Both the position numbers and the translations under genes were made by a program. Source: Diogma glabrata (taxonomy: Eukaryota; Arthropoda; Insecta; Diptera; Cylindrotomidae). Taken from it: a stretch of DNA of 64,000 nucleotides. Within the stretch, counting starts at the first letter, position 1; every line of letters begins with the position of its first letter. The DNA lies in the NCBI GenBank assembly GCA_963693315.1, contig OY856188.1, positions 156,321,034-156,385,033 on the forward strand, written 5' to 3'. A model generated the notes under the pieces. That model was not told the origin of the DNA and did no database searches. It saw nothing but the letters and a program-made list of their open reading frames with translations. This document shows, one piece after another, positions 45,830 to 57,849 of this stretch.

Positions 45830-48432
45830 GTATCTTACGTCTGTGAAGTGAACACCAATTTACTACAAGAAGACTTTGGCGGGATAACAATGATAGAGGA
45901 AGCAAAGGTAGCGAATCAAAAGTGTAAGTTTATTCTCGATACAGGTGCTTCAAGTGCAATCATCAGAAGACGAAGCTGGGAGGATTGAACCAGTTATGCA
46001 ATTAATCAAGACCAATGTGGTTCTGAATACCATGTTTGAGAATCAGAAATTAGCTGTATTTGGAGTTGTATGCCAGGAGTTTTGCGTCAAGATAGGAGAA
46101 ACTGAAGTGGTACAACCCATATCTGTAGCAGAAATGGTGAATTAAGGTCTCCTGGGTGCCGATTTCTTGTTAAAACACTGTTGTGAGATTGATTTAAGAA
46201 TACCGGCATTGGTAATCGGTGATGTTAAAGTTCCGATATGGTTGGAAAACGTACCGCTTAGGTTGGTTCTAACAACTACTATTAAACTACAAGAAGGGCT
46301 AATACTGCGTATGGATTACAAGCCATGGTTGGAAGCAGAGGGCTTTGTGATGTCTACCACTCCTTTGGAAGGATTGACTATAGCTACCGGTATGAGTGAT
46401 TGCCGTGCTGGCATAGTCCAGGTTAGGGTAAGAAACGTCATGAATCATCCAGTCACTCTCGTTCATGGCAGCAGCGTAGCAGATATATCGGAGGTTGAAA
46501 TGATAAGTAAGAAAGTAGAAAGCGACATAGAAGATGGATCTACAAGGGCACACCAAGAAGAACTACCAGTACATCTCACCGGGTTACTTCAAGAAGCAGC
46601 GCAACATCTCGATGAAGTTCAAAAAGAGATGGTCACTTACCTTTTAATAGAGTTTCAGGATGTGTTTTCCAAAGGACCAGAGGATAAAGGGCAGACATCC
46701 ATTGCAAAACACAAGATAAACGTGGGTAGCGCATAGCTTATCAAACAACCACATCGACGTCTTCCTCTTAGCAAGCTAGAAGAAGTAGAAATGCTGACTC
46801 AAGAAATGCTGGCACAAAAAATTATCGAGACCTCCGAGAGTCCCTCGGCTTCTCCTGTTGTGTTGATAAAAAAAAAGATGGTAGCACTAGATTCTGCGTA
46901 GATTAAAAAAGACTCATTTCCGATACACAGAATTGACGATTTACTAGATACAGTGGCTTGTTCTCAGTGGTTCTCCACCATGGACCTGCAGAGTGAATAT
47001 TAGCAAGTGGAAATGGAAGACGATAACAAAGAAAAAACAGCCTTTACAACTAGAGGAGGGCTATGGTAGTTCAACGTCATGCCGTTGAAGCTCTATAATG
47101 CGCCAGTTACATTCGAACGCTTGATGCACACAATTCTGAATTGTTTACCATGGTCAAAATGCTTTGTTTATCTAGATTACCTTCTTTCGCACGCATAAAC
47201 TTTTAAAGAAGCAGTCGAAAATATAGAAGTCCTACTACAACGCCTTCGTTCTGCCAACTTAAGTTCAATCCGAAGAATGTCAATTATTTAAAATCGAAGT
47301 CAAGTATCTGGGTCATGTGATTCAAGAACTGGATTAGGAACAGATAGCAATAAAACAGAAGCCATACACAATTGGCCTCAGCTAAATTCAAAACACGATG
47401 TCAGAAGCTTCATTAGTCTCTGCACGTATTACCGCAGGTTTGTAAAAGGGTTTTCAAACATAGCTAGACCACTACATCGTCTAACCGAAGACAATGTTAA
47501 GTTTGAGTGGACCGATGAGTGCGAGAAAGCTTTTAACCAACTTAAGACATCCCTTACATTAGCACCGATTCTAGGATTTGTGGTCTCAAATAAGCAACTT
47601 ATTTTTGACACGGATGCCAGCAATACTGGAATTGGAGCCGTGCTATCGCAGACGCACGAAGATCAAGAGGTGGTAGTTTTTTATTTTAGCAAAACATTGG
47701 GAAAAGCCGAACGAAATTATTGCACAACGAGGAAAGAGCTATTAGCTGTTAGTAGAGCTGTAGAACACTACCATGTTTATTTGTACGGAAGAAACTTTAG
47801 CATTCGTACTGATCATGCAGCCTTAACAAGGCTTGTATCTTTTAAAAATCCTGAAGGACAACTAGCAAGATGGTTAGAATGGCTACAACATTACGATTAT
47901 CAGCTAAAGCACAGACCTGGCCGCATACATGGAAATACTGATGGGTTATCCAGACGCCCATGCTCTGAATCCAGATGCTTACATTGCGATGGAAAAGAGG
48001 AAAAATATACAAATGAGCAAAGGATAAATGCTATACAAGTAGTTCCAGAAGATGTTGACAATGAAAAATAAGTAAACAAAAAGATCTCGATGACAACCTA
48101 GCAATCGTGAAAGAATGGTGCAAGCAAGAAAGAAAACCCTCTTAAAAATCTAAAGAGCTATTGGGCAATTTTTAACTCGTTTCAACTCTAAACAAATCTG
48201 CTTTGTCGTGAATGGCAAAGTCATGACGGGAAATCATCAACACTTTTACCAATAATACCAACGACAAACGTACCAACCGTGTTGGCGCTTTTGCACAACT
48301 CATCCTTTGCTGGCCACTTTGACATATGGAAAACTACCGATAGAGTACGAAAGCACTACTACTGGGTAAATCATCGAGAGGACATTGAAGACTGGTGTAA
48401 AAAATGTGACACGTGTGCTGCAAGAGAGGGCC
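45830..48432 (+). pseudogene. Gypsy pol: protease, RT, RNase H, integrase zinc domain
   Basis: The protease active site FILDTGASSAII is near 45930-45965. The region to RT (46167-46736) is open, followed by RT at 46740-47500 with several stops; the catalytic YxDD box reads YLDY (about 47168), losing the second Asp. RNase H is well preserved at 47530-48000 (FDTDASNTGIGAVLSQ, YCTTRKELLAV, RTDHAALTRL). The integrase H2C2 zinc domain follows (SSFAGHFDIWKTTDRVRKHY, CKKCDTC; 48300-48420) and then the sequence breaks. The integrase core and chromodomain-type tail are absent. Confidence 0.85.
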
Positions 48433-48512
48433 TGTAGTGATTAATATATTTAAATTTAAATAATTAATCCCTACAAACGTAAACAATCAAACGATCTTTT
48501 TCTCATGCCATC

Positions 48513-50098
48513 TGATGCGGCGTCGATGAGAGGTGGACTGTATTTTTTTTTATTGACGATATATTTGATGTGAGTTGGTTGGCACATCAACTTCCAACAC
48601 CGTGATGCAAATATCAAGGTAATGTTAGACCCAGAGAAATACAGAGACTAATATCGACTCATATAATAGTTGAAAATCATGTACATATGAGATGTTTTGA
48701 TTGAAGCAATGACGAAAATGTCTCAGCTCATATAATAGTTGAAATTATGTAAGTGAGATGAATGATGCAATGATGAAAATATCTCAGCTCATATAATAAT
48801 TGAAGTTATGCAAACGAGATGATTAACAGAAGTAATGACGAAAATATCAGATCACATAATAGTTGAGATCATGTACGTATGAGATGAACGATGCAATGAT
48901 GAAAATATCAGCTCATATAATAGTTGAAGTTATGCACATATGAAATGAAAATATCAGCTCGTTTAATATTTGAAGTTATGTAATTGCGATGATTCACTGA
49001 AGTAATGACGAAAATATCAGATCATATAATAGTTGAGATTATGTACATATGAGATGAACTATGCAATGATGAAAATATCAGCTCATATAATAGTTGAAGT
49101 TATGTACATATGACATGAACTATGCAATGATGAAAATATCAGCTCATATAATATTTGAAGTTATGTAATTGCGATGATTCACTGAAGTAATGACGAAAAC
49201 ATCAGATCAGATAATAGTTGAGATTATGTACATATGAGATGAACTATGCAATGATGAAAATATCAGCTCATATAATATTTGAAGTTATGTAATTGCGATG
49301 ATTCACTGAAGTAATGACGAAAACATCAGATCATATAATAGTTGAGATTATGTACATATGAGATGAACTATGCAATGATGAAAATTTCAGCTCATATAAT
49401 AGTTGAAGTTATGTACATATGAAATGAAAATATCATGGACACATCACTCGTTCCAATCGATGAAACTTATACGAGGTTTTTTTTACTGCATGCACACTCG
49501 ACGAATATTTGTCAGAGAACAAAGAAAAAACTATTTGGTTAATTTATATATACATTAAAAAACTGACCTGATGCACACAACTTTATGTAAACTTCATTTA
49601 TTAATTTTACAATTACTGATTTTAACACATGGAAATACAAAATATTTAAAATTCACTTAAAACTAAAAGAGAGAGCTTAGCTCATACTCAACCAACTACA
49701 TGGTAATACAAACAACACTTTTTACTGACAATACTATTCAGATATAAATTCGTAAGAATAAGAGAGCAAAACTACCAAAAACAGTCCATTTTATAGAAAG
49801 CCAAAACTCTACAAATCACAGCTGTCAAGTTTACCAACGATCTCGAAACTATCGAATTAATAATATAGAATAACGAACACATAAATTCAATGTGAAAATT
49901 GAAAATATCGAATGAATGATCAAAATATACCGAACACGTCAATTCAAAATTGAAAGTTTCGTTGACATTTCAAAAGGATTGTTTTGGTAATGTTTTGCAT
50001 AATTTTATAAATCTTTAATTGGTTTTGTTTTGATCCTAATTTAAAATATTTTGATTTTTCAGGTAAACTATTTAACAATTCACGATAATGCGTGAACA
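48513..50098 (+). repeat. 5' LTR of the non-coding LTR element
   Basis: TG...CA bounded, 1586 bp. 48650-49434 is a minisatellite of about 60 bp units alternating (GCTCATATAATAGTTGAAGT, TGATGAAAATATCA). The rest is AT-rich and has a B-type end ACGATAATGCGTGAACA. Confidence 0.92.
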
Positions 50099-53000
50099 TA
50101 CTGGCGACCTTAAAGTATTTACTTTAACAAAATGAAACGGTCCAGGCTGCGACATGGTTGCAATTACGTAATCCCTTAAAACCAGTTACGGACAGCAACT
50201 AAAGTAAATTTTAAGTGTATGAATATTCAGGGATCACTGTAGTCGAGGTGAGTGACTTGTCAGACTGAACAGACTGGTCGCAGAACATTGTTGCTTGAGT
50301 TACGTGGACGATTGCAAATATTAATTAGTGAAATATAAACCACCACTAGTTTGTAATTACTTGATACAACAAACTGCTGCAAATCTTCAACATCAAGATG
50401 TGAGATTACGCTGATTCGTGTTACTGAGCGTTTCAGAATGGATTCAGCTGGGTTAATGGAAATGACAATAGGCTCAATTTAAAATGACACAATGATTGTA
50501 CAACGAAATTGGGTTGTCGGACACACTCTGTGACGAAGAGTAGACCACATGAATGCTGCTTGTCTGATATGCTGAAGATTACGAGCTTCAATGAAGTTGG
50601 CAATGTTGTGGAAGCAGAATTTTTAAAAACATCACAATCCGCTACGAGATACCATACATACGACGAAACCAAGCTCTAAAAGGATCAGCTGATGAGTTAA
50701 TACCGATTTCCAACTGGACTGCTTTGATACGAAATACGCGAACATGCATATGAACCATTTGTCAGTTGCATTTGAGCACGCATCTTGAGCTAATAGAGGG
50801 GGCCTGCAAAAGTTAAATGTCAACGATTAAAGCTCGGTGCTACAACCTGAATTATCAATTTGGCAGACGGAAATGACAAAATATAAAATTCTAATTCAAA
50901 CGAAATCATTTTCGGTTTGTAACATAAACTAGACGAAAGACGCGTGAAAATAACTAATGACTTTAATTCCTACTGAAGACAAACATTTTATTAAATTATA
51001 ATTAAACCTATAACGGCTTAAGATACTACCGAACCATTAACTACCAAATATTGAATTAAAACGAATTCTAATGACGAATACTACTAAATACAAATGAGGC
51101 ATGTTAGCCATTTTGCAAGGACACATTGGTTAACATTGGAAAAATTGTTTGATTTTGTCTCAACGACTATATGACGAAAGTGGGCTGTCAGACACACTCT
51201 GCCAAGGTACCGAAGAATGAGACAAGAGCGAACATCTGTAGGAATTATGATAGCAACAAGGAGAACGGCGAAACATTAATGAAGCTAACACATCCAGATA
51301 CCAGCGGATGTTCGACGAACCAATATAAAACCTTCCATGTTAACTGATGAACGATGTGAATTGAATAACTAATTATTTCACATCTAATAACGATGAATTT
51401 GACAGGATTTGATGAATGAGTTGGTAATTCAATAATGTAACATGCGATGAATAGTATTTAATCTACTAGAATTTAATGGGTATAAAATAATTTAACAGGT
51501 TCCTAAAAATATAACAATCAAACTAATAAAATACGATGAATGGTGTTAGGGTACGGCGAAACGTACGAGAAAAATATCTAAAATGTAAACGAACAACAAT
51601 TTTATTCGGAAATCACATTCTACTAAGTACGACGAAACGAATAATGACTACAACTATTGATGAACATTAAATTGAGAAACGAATTCTAGTAAGATATGAC
51701 GAATAACCAATTACTACAAATGAGGCATGTGAGCCTATTAGCAAGGTCAGAGCTAATTCACATTGAAGAAATTTGTTTGATTTTGTCTCAACGACTATAC
51801 GACGAAGGTGGGCTGTGAGGCACACTCTGCCAAGGCAACGAAGAATGAGACAAGAGTGAACATCTGTTGGAATTATGATAGCAACAAGGAGAACGACGAA
51901 AAATTAATGAAGCTAACACATCCAAATACCAGCGAATGTTGGACAAACCAATATCAAAACTTCCATGTTGATTGACGAACGATGTGGATTAAATAATTAA
52001 TTACTCCACACCTAAACGGTATTTTGAAATGATCCGATGAATAAATTGGTAATTTAATATTGGAACATCCGATGAATATGCTATTTAATCTACTAGAATC
52101 CGATGAATATAATACATAATATAACAGAATCCTAAAAATAACAATTAATCTAATAAAGTACGACGAATGATTTAAAAATACGACAGAACGATTTTCTAAA
52201 ATATTAACGAGGACAACAATTGTATCTGGAAATCACATTCTACTAAGTACGACGAAACGAATAGCGACTCCAACTATTAACGAAAAATCGCATTCCAACA
52301 AGGTACGACGAAAAATAAATAACGATTTTCAAAATATTAGCGACGACAACAATTATATCTGGAAATCACATTCTACTAAGTACGACGAAAACGAATAGTG
52401 ACTCCAACTATTAACGAAAAATCGCATTCCAACAAGGTACGACGAAAAACGAATAACGATTTTGAACATATTAACGAAGACAACAATTATATCTGGAGAT
52501 CACATTCTACTAAGTACGACGAAACGAATAATGACTCCAATTATTAACGAACAATCGAATTCCAATAAGGCACGACGAAAAATGAATGACGATTTGCAAC
52601 ATAGTAGCGACGACAACAAATTTATTTGGAACTCAAATTCCATTAAAGTACGACGAACTGAATTAAAATATTAATGAAAATAAGAAATTTATTTTGGAAT
52701 TCAAATTCCATTAGAATACGACGAGATGTATAAAGATTTTTTTAAAAATATTAACGATGACAACAAAATTATTTTGGAATTCAAACTCCATTCAGGTATG
52801 ACGAGATTTTGTACGACGTTGTTTTTTCAAGAGGTCTACGTCAGGGGAATCCGGCATGTTAACCTATGGAAAATTAATATCGAAGAGAAAAACGGATGAA
52901 CATTGTTCAGAACGGAATATGTCAATAGAATGGAACAATCCGACAAGTCATCCACCATAGACAATTAAACAATCGACTAAGCGATATTGTACACCCCGTA

Positions 53001-53242
53001 GTAGTGAATGTCCCGAAAAAGTCACGATTATATGATCACGCAAGTCGTGTTAATAAACAATGACAATATAAATGCTAGAGAAATGCATAATGTTAATGAT
53101 ATTTGACGAAAATTCAAATAATTAAGTTACTTATAAATTATACTAAATGGTACCTTAAATTATCCAAAAACGTTGGTTGGTCTTATTTCTTCCGAAGTTA
53201 TTTTGAGACGAGCTGCGTATATATCCGACTCGAAGGACCAAA
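50099..53242 (+). other. Internal region of the non-coding LTR element
   Basis: No protein gene. It contains a long tandem duplication (51090-51350 and 51718-51965; TTTGATTTTGTCTCAACGAC, TATGATAGCAACAAGGAGAA). From 52130 to 52810 there is an array of about 120-bp units with GGTACGACGAAAAACGAATA and GACAACAATTATATCTGGA. ACGACGA-type motifs are strikingly frequent throughout. A primer site is at 50102; the purine tract before 53243 (CGAAGGACCAAA) is weak. Confidence 0.8.
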
Positions 53243-54827
53243 TGATGCGGCGTCGATGAGAGGTGGACTGTATTTTTTTTATTGACGATATATTTGATGT
53301 GAGTTGGTTGGCACATCAACTTCCAACACCGTGATGCAAATATCAAGGTAATGTGAGACCCAGAGAAATACAGAGACTAATATCGACTCATATAATAGTT
53401 GAAAATCATGTACATATGAGATGTTTTGATTGAAGCAATGACGAAAATGTCTCAGCTCATATAATAGTTGAAATTATGTAAGTGAGATGAATGATGCAAT
53501 GATGAAAATATCTCAGCTCATATAATAATTGAAGTTATGCAAACGAGATGATTAACAGAAGTAATGACGAAAATATCAGATCACATAATAGTTGAGATCA
53601 TGTACGTATGAGATGAACGATGCAATGATGAAAATATCAGCTCATATAATAGTTGAAGTTATGCACATATGAAATGAAAATATCAGCTCGTTTAATATTT
53701 GAAGTTATGTAATTGCGATGATTCACTGAAGTAATGACGAAAATATCAGATCATATAATAGTTGAGATTATGTACATATGAGATGAACTATGCAATGATG
53801 AAAATATCAGCTCATATAATAGTTGAAGTTATGTACATATGACATGAACTATGCAATGATGAAAATATCAGCTCATATAATATTTGAAGTTATGTAATTG
53901 CGATGATTCACTGAAGTAATGACGAAAACATCAGATCAGATAATAGTTGAGATTATGTACATATGAGATGAACTATGCAATGATGAAAATATCAGCTCAT
54001 ATAATATTTGAAGTTATGTAATTGCGATGATTCACTGAAGTAATGACGAAAACATCAGATCATATAATAGTTGAGATTATGTACATATGAGATGAACTAT
54101 GCAATGATGAAAATTTCAGCTCATATAATAGTTGAAGTTATGTACATATGAAATGAAAATATCATGGACACATCACTCGTTCCAATCGATGAAACTTATA
54201 CGAGGTTTTTTTTACTGCATGCACACTCGACGAATATTTGTCAGAGAACAAAGAAAAAACTATTTGGTTAATTTATATATACATTAAAAAACTGACCTGA
54301 TGCACACAACTTTATGTAAACTTCATTTATTAATTTTACAATTACTGATTTTAACACATGGAAATACAAAATATTTAAAATTCACTTAAAACTAAAAGAG
54401 AGAGCTTAGCTCATACTCAACCAACTACATGGTAATACAAACAACACTTTTTACTGACAATACTATTCAGATATAAATTCGTAAGAATAAGAGAGCAAAA
54501 CTACCAAAAACAGTCCATTTTATAGAAAGCCAAAACTCTACAAATCACAGCTGTCAAGTTTACCAACGATCTCGAAACTATCGAATTAATAATATAGAAT
54601 AACGAACACATAAATTCAATGTGAAAATTGAAAATATCGAATGAATGATCAAAATATACCGAACACGTCAATTCAAAATTGAAAGTTTCGTTGACATTTC
54701 AAAAGGATTGTTTTGGTAATGTTTTGCATAATTTTATAAATCTTTAATTGGTTTTGTTTTGATCCTAATTTAAAATATTTTGATTTTTCAGGTAAACTAT
54801 TTAACAATTCACGATAATGCGTGAACA
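53243..54827 (+). repeat. 3' LTR of the non-coding LTR element
   Basis: 1585 bp, nearly identical to 48513-50098, including every unit of the internal minisatellite (53385-54170). Confidence 0.92.
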
Positions 54828-55217
54828 CCATCTACAATCTAAACATGTATCGATACAATACACATTACAGCGCTAAACAATTAATTAAGTGACTAATTAA
54901 TTAATTCGAATATCGAACCAAAATTCTCAAAAATCGATTTTGAGTTCAATGCATTTTCTTTGTCATATTTTTGGTTGGCTGCAAGTGAAAAGAAAATAAA
55001 TTAACTTTACTTTACATCCGGCTTTTCGTGAATCAACAAGTTTGATAAAAATAAGCAAAATCGAGTTTACAAAAATTAACCTCAATATTGTTAATATAAT
55101 GTTAGTTAGCATAGTGAATATAATTAGTGCGATGCTTGTTAATTAGTAATTATAATAAACTGTGAAAACCATACTAAGAGTTTATCAATTATTACAACAC
55201 GATTTCAACTAGCATCA

Positions 55218-56886
55218 TTGGTGACCACGTTTACGGTGTTTACCGTGCAGAAATAGCGACACGCTTTGTAATTTGGAGATCCTGGTACATATATGTACCA
55301 GGTTAAAAGGTACGTAGACGAACATAAAAACATTCTAATTAAAGAAAATATCCATATAATCAACACTATCATATTTTCTTTCGATTTTTGGCAACAAGAA
55401 CAAGTACTGAAAGAAGTGCAACGTACGCGTGCTAAATAGCCTGAAAGTCAACATTTTAATCAATTCAACGTTTTGATTTTTTTTTTCATCATTATAAAAA
55501 TCAAGACACTAAACTTCAACAGCAAATACATATACATATTATTCGGAAAATAAATTTCAAAACCATATAGTATATACACAACGATTTTTCAACATAAATC
55601 AGCAGGTTTTGCAACAATTACGACAATAAACATCAGCTATATAAAACAATATTCAACATTATTCAATATTTAAAAACTTATTCTATAATAATCAACTTTA
55701 CAACAACAGTTTTAAGAAACAAATTATCAACGAAAATATAATTCAAAACCATTGGATCTGGATCTCACCAAAAAAAAACAAGATAAATATTTTATACTTA
55801 TATAATATTACAAAACTATAAAATAACGTTTTCTTTTGTTTAAAAGTATTTAATTCACAAAATATAAAATTATTTTTTCTGTGACGTGAAAAAAGTTTAA
55901 CATTTTACTTCTGCTGACAGGTGCAAAAATGTTACTTTTCATAAAATACTTTTTTCCCGGGAAAAAAGTATGTACTTTTTTCCCGGATAGATAAAAATAT
56001 ATATATAAATACATATATACACATAAATGATGAATATTATGAATATTTATGAACATTTATGACTATTTTAATGTTATGAAAAGTTATACCGTTTTCTTCT
56101 TGATGTTAATAACTGGTTTTGACAAATAAAATGAAACTTAATTTTAATATTATTTTTTCAATAATTATATTAATATTTGTCCAGTCACAGAAAAAAATAG
56201 TGTATTATACACGGGAAAAATTGTAGATTTTAGCTCTCGGTTTTTTGTCTCCCTCCGCTTCGCGTCGGGAGACAACACAACCTCGAGCTAAAATCTACTA
56301 CTTTTTTCCCTTGTATAATAAATAACTATTTTTTCATAAAATTTTATTTTCAAAATTTAATCAGTTCAAAATTTTTTTTTGAGTAGAATTTTTTTTTCTT
56401 CAATATTTGATTCGTAATTTATTTTTTTTTATTTAATTTATTTTTGAGTAGACGTAAAATCATTACGTAACAGAATAATAAAATACAATTAACTTCTGTC
56501 GTTGATAAAATTTAAAATTTTAATACTTTTCATTAATTAAATTTAATTTTTTTTTCCTAACAAATTTATATTTCTAACTGAATTATTATCATTGAATTTT
56601 GATTGCTTAAATACATATATATATACATATAGATATATATATATTTATACATATATTATTATATTACTTCATATATTTATTATATTCATAAATCAAATAT
56701 TAGTCTACATTTGGAATTTAAAGCAAACTCGATTTTGTGTAACGCTTACCACGAAGATTATTTAAAATTATTTTCACGAATTAACTACGCGTTTACAGTT
56801 TACTAATTTATAAAATTCGAATAAATTTCTACTGGTTCGATTCACAAATCGTTTACTCGCGTTTATTTCTTTATTTTTATTTTATT
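55218..56886. other. Leader region of the CsRn1-like element
   Basis: AT-rich, no gene. It begins with the primer site (55219). It contains a perfect 22-bp palindrome at 55281-55302 (GGTACATATATGTACC core), a perfect 26-bp palindrome at 55946-55971 (ACTTTTTTCCCGGGAAAAAA core) and the hairpin at 56189-56336. At 1.7 kb it is long for a leader, so parts are probably later insertions. Confidence 0.55.
56189..56336. repeat. Hairpin with CGCTTCGCGTCGGG loop (type iii)
   Basis: Arms of about 65 bp (TAGATTTTAGCTC pairs with GAGCTAAAATCTA) around CTCCCTCCGCTTCGCGTCGG. The loop reversed is CCGACGCGAAGCGGAGGG, nearly the loop of the 370-bp satellite hairpin, although the arms are unrelated. Confidence 0.75.
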
Positions 56887-56901
56887 TTGCCATCAACTAA
56901 T

Positions 56902-57849
56902 ATGTCGGACGACGAAAAGTTAAATCCAGCTCAAGGGATTAAAATGGACGCCCCTTTAGAGCTTAGCGCCTCTACTAGCGTGAAATTACAACCATTATGG
57001 TCCAAACAAATACACACCTGGTTTCGAGTCGCGGAACAAACATTTGAGTTCCACAACATTAAACAAGACAAACAGAAATACCTGCTTGTCTTACACGCAC
57101 TTCCGCCAGAAACCTGTGAATTAGTTTCCGACGTCATCGATTCGTTACCGGAGCAAAACAAATACGAATCACTGAAACAAACACTGCTAGAAAGGCTAGC
57201 ACCGTCAGATGAGCGGCGGTTAGAAGCGCTTCTGACGGGACAAGAGCTCGGCGACCAAGTTCCATCCGAGGCTCTACGCCATATTATAAAACTCGCAGGT
57301 AACAATTTCAGTGATAAATTAATAAGATCACTCTGGGTGCGAATCATGCCGGAAATCATACGTATAGCTTTGGCTGCTCAACCGGACTCAACATCAACGG
57401 AAGTGATGTCCAAGATGGCCGATAAGATGTACGATGCAATAAACCACAACACTATGCATAGACAAATAAACGAAGGGCGTCTATCTCGCCCAACAACAAG
57501 AGAAGGATTTATAGATCATCGACGTCAGACCATATCATCGAAACCAGTAACAGTAGAAGACCGCCTCACAAGAGTAGAGCGGCAACTTGACCAACTTACT
57601 CGGTTGCATCGACCTAACACTGGTAATCGTTTCTTTTCCCAACGGTTTAATTCTCGTAGTAGATCAACATCCTGGTACAGACCTAGGTCCAGGTCTCGTG
57701 ACAGTCCCACACAAAAGACCGGTTCATGTTATTATCACAGAACGTTTGGGGTTTCGGCACGAAAATGTAGACCCCCGTGCTTTTTCGGTCAATCTTCATC
57801 CAAAACTGTCATGGATGAAGACCAAACAATTACTCCAAAAAACGGGTAA
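56902..57849 (+). CDS. Gag of the CsRn1-like gypsy element
   Basis: The ATG at 56902 gives a 315-residue open Gag. Residues about 25-160 form the capsid-like domain (WFRVAEQTFEFHNIKQDKQK, LLERLAPSDERRLEAL). A basic, arginine/serine-rich stretch follows (RSRSTSWYRPRSRSRD) and then a CYYH-x9-C-x3-C knuckle (CHCC type, near 57727-57781). CHCC knuckles and a tRNA-Trp primer site are described for CsRn1 elements. Pol follows in the -1 frame with overlap, so frameshifting may have joined them. The gene looks intact, unlike its pol. Confidence 0.8.
   Translation: MSDDEKLNPAQGIKMDAPLELSASTSVKLQPLWSKQIHTWFRVAEQTFEFHNIKQDKQKYLLVLHALPPETCELVSDVIDSLPEQNKYESLKQTLLERLAPSDERRLEALLTGQELGDQVPSEALRHIIKLAGNNFSDKLIRSLWVRIMPEIIRIALAAQPDSTSTEVMSKMADKMYDAINHNTMHRQINEGRLSRPTTREGFIDHRRQTISSKPVTVEDRLTRVERQLDQLTRLHRPNTGNRFFSQRFNSRSRSTSWYRPRSRSRDSPTQKTGSCYYHRTFGVSARKCRPPCFFGQSSSKTVMDEDQTITPKNG

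Larger units (their letters stand above)
43996..48432 (+). mobile_element. Ty3/gypsy LTR retrotransposon, decayed, 3'-truncated
   Basis: Probable 5' LTR 43996-44636 (TGTTAC...GTAACA), then primer-binding-like TTGGTTTCAGAAGTAGGATT, gag, protease, RT, RNase H and the integrase zinc domain in order. It stops inside integrase at 48432, where another LTR element begins. Many stops and shifts, so it is inactive. Confidence 0.85.
48513..54827 (+). mobile_element. Non-coding LTR retrotransposon (LARD-like), young
   Basis: Two direct repeats of 1586 and 1585 bp start TGATGCGG and end GTGAACA. The target duplication CCATC is at 48508-48512 and 54828-54832. A primer site TGGCGACCTTAAAG (50102) follows the 5' LTR, resembling the tRNA-Arg site of 412/mdg1-type elements. 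I found only two differences between the LTRs by eye (a T-run length at 48541/53271 and T versus G near 48626/53358), so insertion is recent. The internal 3.1 kb has no frame above about 80 codons and must depend on a helper. 'LARD' (large retrotransposon derivative) is the closest class. Confidence 0.9.

Noticed and set aside
48650..49434. Alternating short repeats in the LTR as a CRISPR-like array
   Set aside because: The units diverge throughout and there are no spacers distinct from repeats; the array is duplicated in the other LTR.
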